From Acidimicrobiales bacterium (GTDB taxonomy: Bacteria > Actinomycetota > Acidimicrobiia > Acidimicrobiales > JABEUL01): a stretch of DNA of 13,610 bases. Under the pieces are notes generated by a model. It was not told where the DNA came from, did no database searches, and was given only the letters and a program-made list of their open reading frames with translations. Location of the stretch: NCBI GenBank assembly GCA_013044465.1, contig JABEUL010000034.1, positions 1 through 13,610 on the forward strand, written 5' to 3'. Shown piece by piece: positions 1 to 6,449 of this stretch (its first letter is position 1; every line of letters starts with the position of its first letter). The position numbers and the translations under genes were made by a program.

Positions 1-1066
1 CTTTAATCCAATCAGATATTTCAAGCGGCAGAAGCGGGGTTTCGCCTGGCGCCCTGCTGGCCGCTCTTTCAGTGAGTGATCTAGTCAATTCTTCAATTGA
101 CCTTCTGCACTCACCAATTAGTGCAACATCCGGAGTGCGCACTTTGCCAATTTCAGCTTGGTCAATATCAGCGTGAATGACTTTGGCATTTGGTGCAAAA
201 GCTGAGATTTTGCCGGTGACTCTGTCGTCGAATCTGGCACCCAAAGAGATCAAAAGATCAGCCTTTTGTAACGCAGTGACGGCAGTATAGTTTCCATGCA
301 TTCCAGGCATCCCAAGAGCCAGTGGGTGACTGTCAGGGAAAGCGCCTCGTGCCATAAGGGTAGTGACCACAGGGATCCCACTTTGCTCAACCAAAATAGA
401 AAGTGCCTCACTTGCACGTGATTTCAGAACTCCTCCACCAACATAGAGAACCGGTCTTTTTGAATTTAATATCAGCTCAGTTGCTTGGCGGATGGATTCT
501 GGGTTTGGCTCCGTGATCGGATTAAATCCAGGAAGATCTATCTCTCCAGGTTCATGCCATTCCATCAGAGCATTTGCAATATCTTTGGGAAAGTCCACCA
601 AAACAGGGCCTGGGCGTCCGGTTGTTGCCACGTGAAAAGCCTCGGCAATGACCTGGGGAATGTCATTGACATCTGTTATCAACCAGTTGTGCTTTGTAAT
701 CCCCATGGTGATTCCAGTGATATCGCATTCCTGGAAAGCATCTGTTCCAATGGAAGTTGTGGCAACCTGTCCACTAATTACGACTAGGGGAGTGGAGTCC
801 ATATAAGCATTGGCCAGCGGAGTAACAATATTGGTGGCTCCTGGTCCACTTGTCACCATGGCAACTCCTGGTTTGCCACTCACCTGAGCATAACCCTCGG
901 CCATATGGCCAGCACCTTGTTCATGGCGCACCAGTATGTGCCTGATTGAAGAGTCCAACAATGGGTCGTATACAGGCAGAATGGCACCGCCTGGGAGGCC
1001 GAACATTACTTCGACACCCTGGGTTTCCAGGCTTTTTATTAAAGCTTGCGCACCTGTCAGCTTCAT
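1..1066 (-). CDS. ilvB: Acetolactate synthase large subunit, N-terminal 355 residues (partial)
   Basis: Catalyses the first shared step of branched-chain amino acid synthesis: TPP-dependent condensation of pyruvate with pyruvate or 2-oxobutyrate, in the cytoplasm, normally with a small regulatory subunit (IlvN). The reading frame is open from the ATG at 1066 to the left edge, giving 355 of the usual 550-600 residues. Visible family marks are FGLPGGAILP (22-31), RHEQGAGHMAEGYA with the TPP-activating Glu49, SGPGATN (73-79), GTDAFQE (107-113), TGRPGPVLVDFPKD (149-162) and the central FAD-domain motif GARFDDRVTGK (276-286). The C-terminal TPP domain with its GDG motif lies outside the window. 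The start has a good AAGGAG ribosome binding site 8 nt upstream. The gene lies directly downstream of an attenuator. At 102-104 the residues are Ala-Thr-Thr where plant enzymes have Pro-Arg-Arg. Family assignment is certain; biosynthetic rather than catabolic type is inferred from the attenuator and ilvD nearby. Confidence 0.96.
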   Translation of the reverse strand, partial: MKLTGAQALIKSLETQGVEVMFGLPGGAILPVYDPLLDSSIRHILVRHEQGAGHMAEGYAQVSGKPGVAMVTSGPGATNIVTPLANAYMDSTPLVVISGQVATTSIGTDAFQECDITGITMGITKHNWLITDVNDIPQVIAEAFHVATTGRPGPVLVDFPKDIANALMEWHEPGEIDLPGFNPITEPNPESIRQATELILNSKRPVLYVGGGVLKSRASEALSILVEQSGIPVVTTLMARGAFPDSHPLALGMPGMHGNYTAVTALQKADLLISLGARFDDRVTGKISAFAPNAKVIHADIDQAEIGKVRTPDVALIGECRRSIEELTRSLTERAASRAPGETPLLPLEISDWIK

Positions 1067-1074
1067 GGTTGTTT

Positions 1075-1080
1075 CTCCTT
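1075..1080 (-). promoter_or_regulatory. Ribosome binding site of ilvB
   Basis: AAGGAG on the minus strand lies 8 nt before the ATG at 1066. It fixes the ilvB start downstream of the attenuator hairpin. It contrasts with several other genes here that lack a Shine-Dalgarno site. Confidence 0.85.
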
Positions 1081-1118
1081 TTCCTTTATTTTGATCATTC
1101 CTAATTAAATCTGCCCTG

Positions 1119-1147
1119 CAAATAAAACAGCCCCCCGAATGGGAGGC
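1119..1147 (-). terminator. Intrinsic terminator (attenuator) in the ilvB leader
   Basis: Read on the minus strand, GCCTCCC (1147-1141), loop ATTC and GGGGGGC (1136-1130) form a 7-bp stem with one G-U pair. It is followed at once by TGTTTTATTT. This is a classical factor-independent terminator placed about 52 nt before the ilvB ribosome binding site and about 27 nt after the stop codon of a branched-chain-rich leader peptide. It would stop transcription before ilvB when branched-chain aminoacyl-tRNAs are plentiful. The hairpin is seen directly; its control by the leader peptide is inferred from the arrangement. Confidence 0.8.
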
Positions 1148-1151
1148 CAAT

Positions 1152-1175
1152 GCACACGCGATGTTGGGCGTGTGC
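1152..1175 (-). promoter_or_regulatory. Perfect 8-bp hairpin between leader peptide and attenuator
   Basis: Minus strand GCACACGC (1175-1168), an 8-nt loop and GCGTGTGC (1159-1152) form a perfect stem. Its first arm begins on the last base of the leader peptide's TAG stop, so a ribosome stalled on the Val/Leu codons would cover that arm. This fits the 1:2 (pause or anti-antiterminator) hairpin of amino-acid attenuators. I could not find a strong alternative pairing of the second arm with the terminator arm: only a CCAA/TTGG match of 4 bp. The antiterminator is therefore unresolved. Confidence 0.7.
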
Positions 1176-1213
1176 TACATAACTACAAGTACGATCGACG
1201 AGGAAATTTTCAT
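1175..1213 (-). CDS. Branched-chain-rich leader peptide of the ilvB attenuator (12 residues)
   Basis: The ATG at 1213 opens a frame encoding MKISSSIVLVVM and ending in TAG. Six of the 12 residues are Ile, Val or Leu, and five of them fall in the last six residues before the terminal Met (I-V-L-V-V). This is the composition expected of a peptide that senses charged tRNA-Ile/Val/Leu. The peptide sits between a good promoter and a hairpin-plus-terminator pair upstream of ilvB. The -10 element ends 7 nt before the ATG, so the transcript probably begins at or within 1-2 nt of the start codon, and the peptide would be read from a leaderless mRNA. A weak GAGG is present 2 nt before the ATG but is too close to act normally. 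Peptide-based attenuation of ilvBNC without a ribosome binding site has been described in Corynebacterium glutamicum. Identification here is from pattern, not homology. Confidence 0.75.
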   Translation of the reverse strand: MKISSSIVLVVM

Positions 1214-1220
1214 TACCTCT

Positions 1221-1249
1221 ATAATGCCACATATTCACCACCCTGTAAA
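1221..1249 (-). promoter_or_regulatory. Promoter of the ilvB leader transcript
   Basis: Minus strand TTTACA (1249-1244) and CATTAT (1226-1221) are separated by 17 nt. They match the sigma-70-type -35 and -10 consensus at 5/6 and 4/6 positions. The -10 ends 7 nt before the leader peptide ATG at 1213, predicting a start of transcription at about 1212-1214. The position, spacing and following attenuator reinforce one another. Confidence 0.7.
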
Positions 1250-1890
1250 GCGCGACAAGCAAAATGGACCCATTTTCGGAAATTGATCAAATTACCCCTA
1301 TTTGCAAGTTTTGCATTCAGGAGAGGGTAATAATAAAAAAGTCAGCAAAAGGGAGCAAAACCAGTCCAATTTATGGATAACTTAGAGCCAAAGGATAACT
1401 TGCTTAATTTTCAAGAATTTGAGATAGAAGAAGGCAACTTTCCATTTGAGATCAGCAGAATAAAAAAGCACACTTTGTGACAAGTGAAATGGTGAATTCG
1501 CAGACCTGTAAGTGCGGATATGACATCGCCTAAAAATTTGAACTGCAATCAATTTTTCAATGGGACCTTTCCGGTAATTGGTTTCTCTGAGGAATTGCGC
1601 TTAGCATTAGGATCCAAGGAGAGTTAATAGGAAAAAGGAAAATTTGCGAATTATCGCAAGTAGGACGCTCAGTGATTAATTTGCTGATTTTAGCAACTTT
1701 GACGAATTTTAGTGATGCTGACTATTTCAAAAAACTGAAAGTGCGTGGCGAAAGGTGCAGCCTGCCTCCAATTAATAAAATCCGAAATGCAAATTTGGAC
1801 CAACGATCATATTGGTTAAATATTGAGGGCTCAGAGTTGGTCTCTATTGCGCATTTCCAAGTTGAAGTTTCCAACTAAATTCTGCAGCTA
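1250..1890. other. AT-rich intergenic stretch without a supported gene
   Basis: About 640 bp separate the ilvB promoter from the terminator of the next minus-strand gene. I see no tRNA, repeat or family-recognisable ORF. The plus strand has a stop-free stretch of about 290 nt ending at 1878 (68 codons from a GTG at 1672, no ATG, no sensible ribosome binding site), a 35-codon acidic ORF at 1373-1480 and a 14-codon ORF at 1489-1533 containing Cys-Lys-Cys-Gly. None resembles a known family. They could be chance frames, remnants of a decayed gene, or the 5' end of an undescribed small RNA region. Confidence 0.5.
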
Positions 1891-1919
1891 AATTTGATCC
1901 TCAAATCGAGGATCAAATT
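1891..1919. terminator. Perfect 12-bp hairpin ending the YbjQ-like gene
   Basis: AATTTGATCCTC (1891-1902) and GAGGATCAAATT (1908-1919) are exact inverted repeats around a 5-nt loop. The hairpin overlaps two bases of the stop codon of the minus-strand gene ending at 1918. On the minus strand the outer stem ends in AAATTT, which gives a short U-containing tail. It probably terminates the three-gene YbjQ-like unit; the weak U tract makes efficiency uncertain. Confidence 0.6.
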
Positions 1920-2805
1920 ACTCACCCAATATTGAACCAGGCTGCGTTTTCACAACCGGATCATCAAGGGGGACAGTCACCGAGGGATTTGAAAGGTGGT
2001 GTTGGTTGCTAACGAGCCTCACCGCAGTGCCCATTGCCAAGAACTCTATTATGTGGGATCCCCAAGTGTGAGAGCTCTCCTTGATGGTTGTTCCTACCAC
2101 CCCGTCAGCTTTTAACATCTCTGCATCTGCTTGCATCCTAGACATTGCCAACTCTCTAGCATCGTAAAGTGCGGCAGTATAGACCTCGAGTTCAACATTT
2201 GCCTGTTGGTTGGAGATCCATTTTGAAAATGCCTGTCGGCCAACGTGATAGACACAAGCGCCAAAAACAAGGCCGAGTGGAAGATAACCAGCTCTAGCTA
2301 GAAGGAGAAAATCCTTTCCCGATAAGTCCGATGTGAAAAAGGAGCTAGGAGAAACATGTGAGAGAACACTGGCCAAATTGGCTGAAATCTCTCTTTTGGA
2401 ATCGCTTTTGGAAACAGGTCTGATCGCTGTGCCTGTTGCTGAAAACTCCACTAATCCTCGATGACTCGGACTCATTTCGATCTTTACCCCAACTACACCA
2501 ACTCCACCAATTGACTTTCCCTTGGCAGCAAGCTGGTAGACAGCCGAATTCCTGGCAGCATGTAGAGCTTTTGAAATTTGGTCTATCTCCATATTTTGAG
2601 ACATTGAATATATGCCTGTATAGCCGACGTGGTAGTAAGAGACTCCTGTTACCAAGCCAGCTACTTCAAACCCGGATTCAACCAAAAGCACCGTTTCATC
2701 TATGCTCAGATCAGATGCAATCGAGTTGTTGGTTGACTTTGCCTTAGTCAGCAGTAAATCTGCAACTTTGGTTGGGTTAGTGGCTTTGTCTGAAGTATCA
2801 GTCAT
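1918..2805 (-). CDS. Two-domain YbjQ-like (putative heavy-metal-binding) protein, third gene of the cluster
   Basis: Encodes 295 residues with no signal peptide or membrane segment, so it is probably cytoplasmic. Two copies of a YbjQ-type domain (Pfam UPF0145/heavy-metal-binding family, biochemical role unproven) occupy about 29-131 and 157-265. Copy 2 has FTSDLS at 157, GLVFGACVYHVG at 178, ARELAMSRMQADAE at 217 and ADGVVG then MGTAV near 233-262, all typical of the family. Copy 1 is more diverged: ARNSAVYQLAAKGK replaces the helix consensus, though GVGVVGV and GTAI remain. The start lies 13 nt after the stop of the preceding gene, which also encodes two such domains, so the two are almost certainly co-transcribed and perhaps translationally coupled, since no Shine-Dalgarno is visible. 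A terminator hairpin overlaps its stop codon. Substrate and partner are unknown. Confidence 0.85.
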   Translation of the reverse strand: MTDTSDKATNPTKVADLLLTKAKSTNNSIASDLSIDETVLLVESGFEVAGLVTGVSYYHVGYTGIYSMSQNMEIDQISKALHAARNSAVYQLAAKGKSIGGVGVVGVKIEMSPSHRGLVEFSATGTAIRPVSKSDSKREISANLASVLSHVSPSSFFTSDLSGKDFLLLARAGYLPLGLVFGACVYHVGRQAFSKWISNQQANVELEVYTAALYDARELAMSRMQADAEMLKADGVVGTTIKESSHTWGSHIIEFLAMGTAVRLVSNQHHLSNPSVTVPLDDPVVKTQPGSILGE

Positions 2806-2818
2806 GGGACAAGTCCGA

Positions 2819-3643
2819 TTAAGCGTCTAGTGAGATGATCATCTGAGGCTGCGGGATTGTGTGATTTTCCCTAAGTGGTCTAACAGCTGTCCCTACTGCC
2901 AAGTATTCAATAACGTGGCTTCCCCACATATGTGATTTCTCACTAAGCTGAACACCTACTATGCCCTCGGCATTGAGCTCTTGTGCCTCTTGTTGCATCC
3001 TGGTCATGGCAAGTTCTCTTGCCTCATACAGTGCCTGTGTGTAGTTGGTCAACTCAGTAGTTTGTCCAGCCTGCATGGCTGCTTGCATGAATCCACGGTG
3101 AGCTACATGATAGACGCAGGTTCCCATAACAAGGCCAACAGGAGCATATCCTGACTGGATAAGTGTCCAAAAGTCCTGTCCCGAAAGATCAGACGTAAAA
3201 GGTTTGCCATTAGGTTGTTTCCAATTTCCCGCTTCATCTGCCGACACGGCAGTGCCTATCGCAATGAACTCTGCAGAGTGTTCGCCCCAGTCATAAAATT
3301 TAATATCAAGTCGCACTCCAACAACTCCATCAGCTCCCAAGACTTCGGCCTCGGCTTCCATCCTGGCCATTGCAAGTTCACGTGCTGTATACATTGCTTG
3401 GGTTAAATTACCCAACTCTTGACTTTGTTTCCAACTGCGTCCTTGGAGCCCAATGTGATATATCGAAGATCCGAAGACCAAACCTCTCGGATGGAAACCA
3501 GCCTCTTTGACGAGGAGGAATTCATTTACGCTTAGATCTGATGTGAAAAGGCCCCTTTTCCCTGAGGAGTCCTCGGACTGGGAAAGTCGCTTTAGCGCAT
3601 CTTCGGGAATTCCACTTTGCACATCTGGCTTTTTGTCGGTCAT
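2819..3643 (-). CDS. Two-domain YbjQ-like (putative heavy-metal-binding) protein, second gene of the cluster
   Basis: Encodes 274 residues. After a charged N-terminal tail (1-32) come two clear YbjQ-type domains, about 33-133 and 149-256. Each has the order FTSDLS, G-L-V-x-G-x-x-x-Y-H, a helix ARELAMxRMxxEA, a turn G/N-A-D/E-G-V/I-V-G-V and a final G-T-A-V strand. Free-standing YbjQ is about 105 residues, so this is an internal duplication. The second copy closely resembles the second copy of the downstream gene (both carry SH-x-WGSH-x-IE before the last strand), which suggests that a two-domain gene was duplicated whole. A good GAGAGG site lies 7 nt before the ATG. It is followed after 13 nt by its paralogue and preceded 51 nt upstream by a third relative. 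The family is often annotated as heavy-metal-binding, but no metal ligand set is evident to me. Function unknown. Confidence 0.87.
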   Translation of the reverse strand: MTDKKPDVQSGIPEDALKRLSQSEDSSGKRGLFTSDLSVNEFLLVKEAGFHPRGLVFGSSIYHIGLQGRSWKQSQELGNLTQAMYTARELAMARMEAEAEVLGADGVVGVRLDIKFYDWGEHSAEFIAIGTAVSADEAGNWKQPNGKPFTSDLSGQDFWTLIQSGYAPVGLVMGTCVYHVAHRGFMQAAMQAGQTTELTNYTQALYEARELAMTRMQQEAQELNAEGIVGVQLSEKSHMWGSHVIEYLAVGTAVRPLRENHTIPQPQMIISLDA

Positions 3644-3650
3644 TTAGAAT

Positions 3651-3656
3651 CCTCTC
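3651..3656 (-). promoter_or_regulatory. Ribosome binding site of the second YbjQ-like gene
   Basis: GAGAGG on the minus strand, 7 nt before the ATG at 3643. It supports that start and shows this gene can be translated independently of its upstream neighbour. Confidence 0.7.
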
Positions 3657-3694
3657 TTAAACAATCGAAAATTATGATCGTGTTTTTCATCTAT

Positions 3695-4477
3695 TTACTC
3701 CAGTACATCTAAATCGACATTGTCTCGAAGCCTCAACATTGTAAGAGGCCTCATATCAAAGAATCTCTCTCCGCACTTCCAAACCCCTGACCCAATGGCA
3801 GAAGCGGTGAAATTAAAGTACACCTGACCGTTTGCTTCATACTCATAAATATGAGAACCAACCTTTGCGTCAACAACTTCATGCGATCCCGTCCTCATGG
3901 CTTCTGTGAGCATGTTGTTAATTGCAAATTCTCGACATTTTGTGGCACCTTGTGACAGCGAAGTCACTTCCGAGTTTGCCCAGCTTTGCATTTGATACGA
4001 GGTGAAGTAGTTCGAAACATTGAGATATGAGTACCCAAAAACCAACTGTCTTGGAGCCAAACCTGCCGCCAAAAGTTTCATGATCTGTCTGGCATCGGCT
4101 TTAGTGGTGAATGGAATTTCACTGGGTGGTCGGCCTGCTGCTCTCACAACTGTTCCTCGGAGCATTACTTCGATAGTCATTCCCTCTCCGATGAAGGTAA
4201 AATCCGTTGTGCAGCCAATTATGCCATGGCCACCTTTGGCTTTAGCTTCGGCCACAAGCCTTCCAAGGGCACTTTGCCAGCTTTGGCTATATGGGTCATT
4301 CCCATTTGCCCAAGGTGAGAAAGACTGTCCAAACCCCCCATATGTCGGTCTTTGGCTATACATGGCCCCTCTTTTAATGACACAAGTCCCAAGTGCAATT
4401 CCAACTGGTTCAAGTCCCAAGTCCTCCAAAGCCCCTAAATCAGAGGCCGGCAGATTAGCTTCCCAAGGAGTGTCCAT
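3695..4477 (-). CDS. Diverged two-domain YbjQ-like protein, first gene of the cluster
   Basis: Encodes 260 residues from the ATG at 4477. Two regions share the YbjQ-like pattern of the two downstream genes but are more diverged. Region 1 (about 8-113) has GLEPVGIALGTCVIKRG, AEAKAKGGHGIIG and LRGTVVRAA; region 2 (about 121-228) has FTTKADARQ, APRQLVFGYSYLN, CREFAINNM and FTASAIG. A Gly/Ser/Tyr-rich insertion fills 40-70. A TTG in frame at 4501 would add 8 residues, but neither start has a Shine-Dalgarno, and a TAGAGT -10 element lies 7 nt before the ATG, which favours the ATG as a leaderless start. The gene follows ilvD by 84 nt with no clear terminator between, so read-through from ilvD is possible. 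Membership of the family rests on the repeated pattern and on the neighbours. Confidence 0.78.
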   Translation of the reverse strand: MDTPWEANLPASDLGALEDLGLEPVGIALGTCVIKRGAMYSQRPTYGGFGQSFSPWANGNDPYSQSWQSALGRLVAEAKAKGGHGIIGCTTDFTFIGEGMTIEVMLRGTVVRAAGRPPSEIPFTTKADARQIMKLLAAGLAPRQLVFGYSYLNVSNYFTSYQMQSWANSEVTSLSQGATKCREFAINNMLTEAMRTGSHEVVDAKVGSHIYEYEANGQVYFNFTASAIGSGVWKCGERFFDMRPLTMLRLRDNVDLDVLE

Positions 4478-4484
4478 TTTGTAA

Positions 4485-4514
4485 ACTCTAACCCATGCCA
4501 ATGGGGTGGGCCAA
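4485..4514 (-). promoter_or_regulatory. Candidate leaderless promoter of the YbjQ-like cluster
   Basis: Minus strand TTGGCC (4514-4509), an 18-nt spacer and TAGAGT (4490-4485) lie 7 nt before the ATG at 4477. Both hexamers match the consensus at about 4/6 positions. The spacing to the ATG is the same as at the ilvB leader peptide. Weak alone; it gains support from that parallel. Confidence 0.4.
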
Positions 4515-4561
4515 AAAACTAGCTGAAATCATTGGAAATGGTGAGTTATCAGGACCAACAA

Positions 4562-6262
4562 TCAGTAGTTGGTAATTGCACCGTGTTCGGCTCCACTTGC
4601 TAGTTTCGCGTATTTTCCGAGCACTCCGCTTGGATAACGAGACTCTGGAGCCACCCATCCAACCTTCCTCTTGTTGATTTCCTCGGGTGAGACCAAAAGA
4701 TCGATTGAGTATTTATTGATGTCAATTAATACCCGATCACCGTCATTGACAAATGCAATTGGACCACCGTCTACGGCCTCAGGTGCAACGTGACCAATGC
4801 AGAAACCATGAGTTCCTCCTGAAAACCTCCCGTCAGTGACAAGGGCACAGTCTCCCCCTCGCCCAACTCCTTTCAAAGCACCAGTCACAGCAAGCATCTC
4901 ACGCATTCCGGGTCCTCCTTTGGGGCCCTCGTACCTGATAATCAATACTGTATTTGGTTCAATAGTGCCAGCTAGTATGGCATCCATTGCCGAGTCCTCA
5001 CCATCAAATACCCTTGCAACTCCGTCAAAATAGTCGGTGTCAATTCCTGCCACCTTGACTACGGCTCCATTAGGTGCCAGTGAGCCCTTTAGCACTGCGA
5101 TTCCACCTTCAGCATGTATTGGGTTGTTTAGGAGATGGACCACATCGCCATCGGGACCTGGGACATTGCCTAAATTAAGGTTCTCTTCAATGCTCAATCC
5201 AGAAACTGTTAAACAATCACCATGTATCAGCCCGGCATCGAGGAGTTCTTTCATGACAACTGGAACCCCACCAATTCTGTCTAAATCGGTCATGTGATAT
5301 TTCCCATGGGGTTTAGTGTCGGCTAAGTGAGGAACTCGTTTCCCTATTCGGTTAAAGTCGTCAAGTTCTAATTCAACCTTGGCTTCCCTGGCCATTGCCA
5401 GCAAATGAAGAACCGCATTGGTCGAACCACCAAGAGCCATAACTACTGAAATTGCATTCTCAAAGGCCTTCTTGGACATTATTTTCCTTGGAGTGAGTTC
5501 AAGTTCCAATAGCTTTACGACAGCTTTCCCCGCATCGAAAGCTTGGTCGTCACGTCTTCTATCAACTGCAGGAGGACAGGCACCTCCTGGAAGTGACATT
5601 CCTATAGCTTCTGCAACTGAAGCCATAGTGTTTGCCGTGAACATGCCAGCACAGGATCCCTCCGTCGGGCATGCCCGATTCTCAATCAGTGAGAGTTCCT
5701 CATCGCTTAAGGTATCTGCCGCACGGGCGCCGACTGCTTCAAAAACACTAACGATGTCTAAGGCTTGGTCATTTAGCCTTCCCGGTAATATAGAGCCTGC
5801 ATAGACAAATACTGCAGGCAGATCAAGTCTCGCTGCAGCCATGAGCATTCCGGGAAGTGACTTGTCACAGCCAGCCAAAGTAACCATGGCATCAAAACGC
5901 TCTGCATGCATCACTGTCTCAATTGAATCTGCAATCACTTCTCTACTCACGAGTGATGCTCGCATGCCTTCATGACCCATTGAGATTCCATCGGAGACGG
6001 CAATGGTCACAAATTCAATAGGGTAGCCACCTGCATATCGCACGCCTTCCTTTGCTTTTTTGGCCAGTCGGCCCAGGGGCATATTGCAAGGCGTAACTTC
6101 ATTCCACGAGGACGCAACTCCAATTTGGGGTTTATCCCAGTCGTTGTCGGTCATCCCAATAGCCCGAAGCATCGCCCTAGCAGGAGCTCTTCTGTAGCCA
6201 TCGGTGACCTCGTGGCTTCTTATTTTTAGGCTTTTCTTTACTTCAGTCGTGGCGTCACTCAT
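4562..6262 (-). CDS. ilvD: Dihydroxy-acid dehydratase
   Basis: Dehydrates 2,3-dihydroxyisovalerate and 2,3-dihydroxy-3-methylvalerate to the 2-oxo acids, the third step of valine and isoleucine synthesis. It is a cytoplasmic Fe-S enzyme of the IlvD/Edd family. At 566 residues it is full length. The three cluster-binding cysteines are visible: Cys59 in TPCNMPL, Cys132 in AGCDKSLPG and Cys204 in EGSCAGMFTANTM. Further family marks are SDGISMGHEGMR (90-101), EGPKGGPGMREM (445-456) and the C-terminal DGRFSGGTHGFCIGH (477-491), in which Ser481 is the likely catalytic base. The start has no Shine-Dalgarno; a TAATCT -10 element lies 6 nt upstream, suggesting a leaderless transcript. The gene is divergent from an MFS exporter and is followed by the YbjQ-like genes. 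It is separated from ilvB by those genes and has its own promoter region. Identification is certain. Confidence 0.98.
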   Translation of the reverse strand: MSDATTEVKKSLKIRSHEVTDGYRRAPARAMLRAIGMTDNDWDKPQIGVASSWNEVTPCNMPLGRLAKKAKEGVRYAGGYPIEFVTIAVSDGISMGHEGMRASLVSREVIADSIETVMHAERFDAMVTLAGCDKSLPGMLMAAARLDLPAVFVYAGSILPGRLNDQALDIVSVFEAVGARAADTLSDEELSLIENRACPTEGSCAGMFTANTMASVAEAIGMSLPGGACPPAVDRRRDDQAFDAGKAVVKLLELELTPRKIMSKKAFENAISVVMALGGSTNAVLHLLAMAREAKVELELDDFNRIGKRVPHLADTKPHGKYHMTDLDRIGGVPVVMKELLDAGLIHGDCLTVSGLSIEENLNLGNVPGPDGDVVHLLNNPIHAEGGIAVLKGSLAPNGAVVKVAGIDTDYFDGVARVFDGEDSAMDAILAGTIEPNTVLIIRYEGPKGGPGMREMLAVTGALKGVGRGGDCALVTDGRFSGGTHGFCIGHVAPEAVDGGPIAFVNDGDRVLIDINKYSIDLLVSPEEINKRKVGWVAPESRYPSGVLGKYAKLASGAEHGAITNY

Positions 6263-6268
6263 TTCACT

Positions 6269-6274
6269 AGATTA
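6269..6274 (-). promoter_or_regulatory. Candidate -10 element for a leaderless ilvD transcript
   Basis: Minus strand TAATCT lies 6 nt before the ilvD ATG at 6262, and no ribosome binding site is present. No convincing -35 hexamer is found 16-18 nt upstream (ACTGTG at 17 nt), so activation by a bound protein may be needed. Confidence 0.4.
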
Positions 6275-6375
6275 CGACTTTTTTACATATGCACAGTACA
6301 AAAGCTCCAAATTTGGCCGATAGCCCTATGGACCTATAAGGATCTGTGAAACTCTGAAGATAATTTCAATTGACG

Positions 6376-6395
6376 TGCCAGGTAATTGGCTGGCA
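6376..6395. promoter_or_regulatory. Inverted repeat TGCCAG-N8-CTGGCA, candidate operator
   Basis: Exact 6-bp arms at 6376-6381 and 6390-6395 around an 8-nt spacer. Its centre is 74 bp from that of a second TGGCA-based repeat, close to seven helical turns. The regulator is not identifiable from the window. Confidence 0.35.
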
Positions 6396-6449
6396 TCACT
6401 ATGCTAACTACATGGCCTAGACAAAATTCGCACCTTTGGCATAAGTTCT

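Noticed and set aside
1067..1213. T-box or other riboswitch upstream of ilvB
   Set aside because: The leader is too short and has no T-box sequence; the peptide-based attenuator explains the region better.
1373..1480. Plus-strand 35-codon acidic ORF with ATG start
   Set aside because: The nearest purine-rich site is too far upstream, length is within chance for AT-rich DNA, and no homology is recognisable.
1672..1878. Plus-strand ORF of 68 codons starting with GTG
   Set aside because: No ribosome binding site at a useful distance, no recognisable family, unusual residue mix and location in a non-coding gap. Kept only as a possible remnant in the gap description.
4478..4561. Possible terminator after ilvD
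   Set aside because: No stable hairpin found; the repeated TTTC segments are direct rather than inverted repeats.
4020..5804. Several plus-strand ORFs of 65-154 codons opposite the YbjQ-like gene and ilvD
   Set aside because: They lie antisense to strongly conserved genes, have low-complexity Ser/Pro/Ala-rich translations and are explained as shadow frames.
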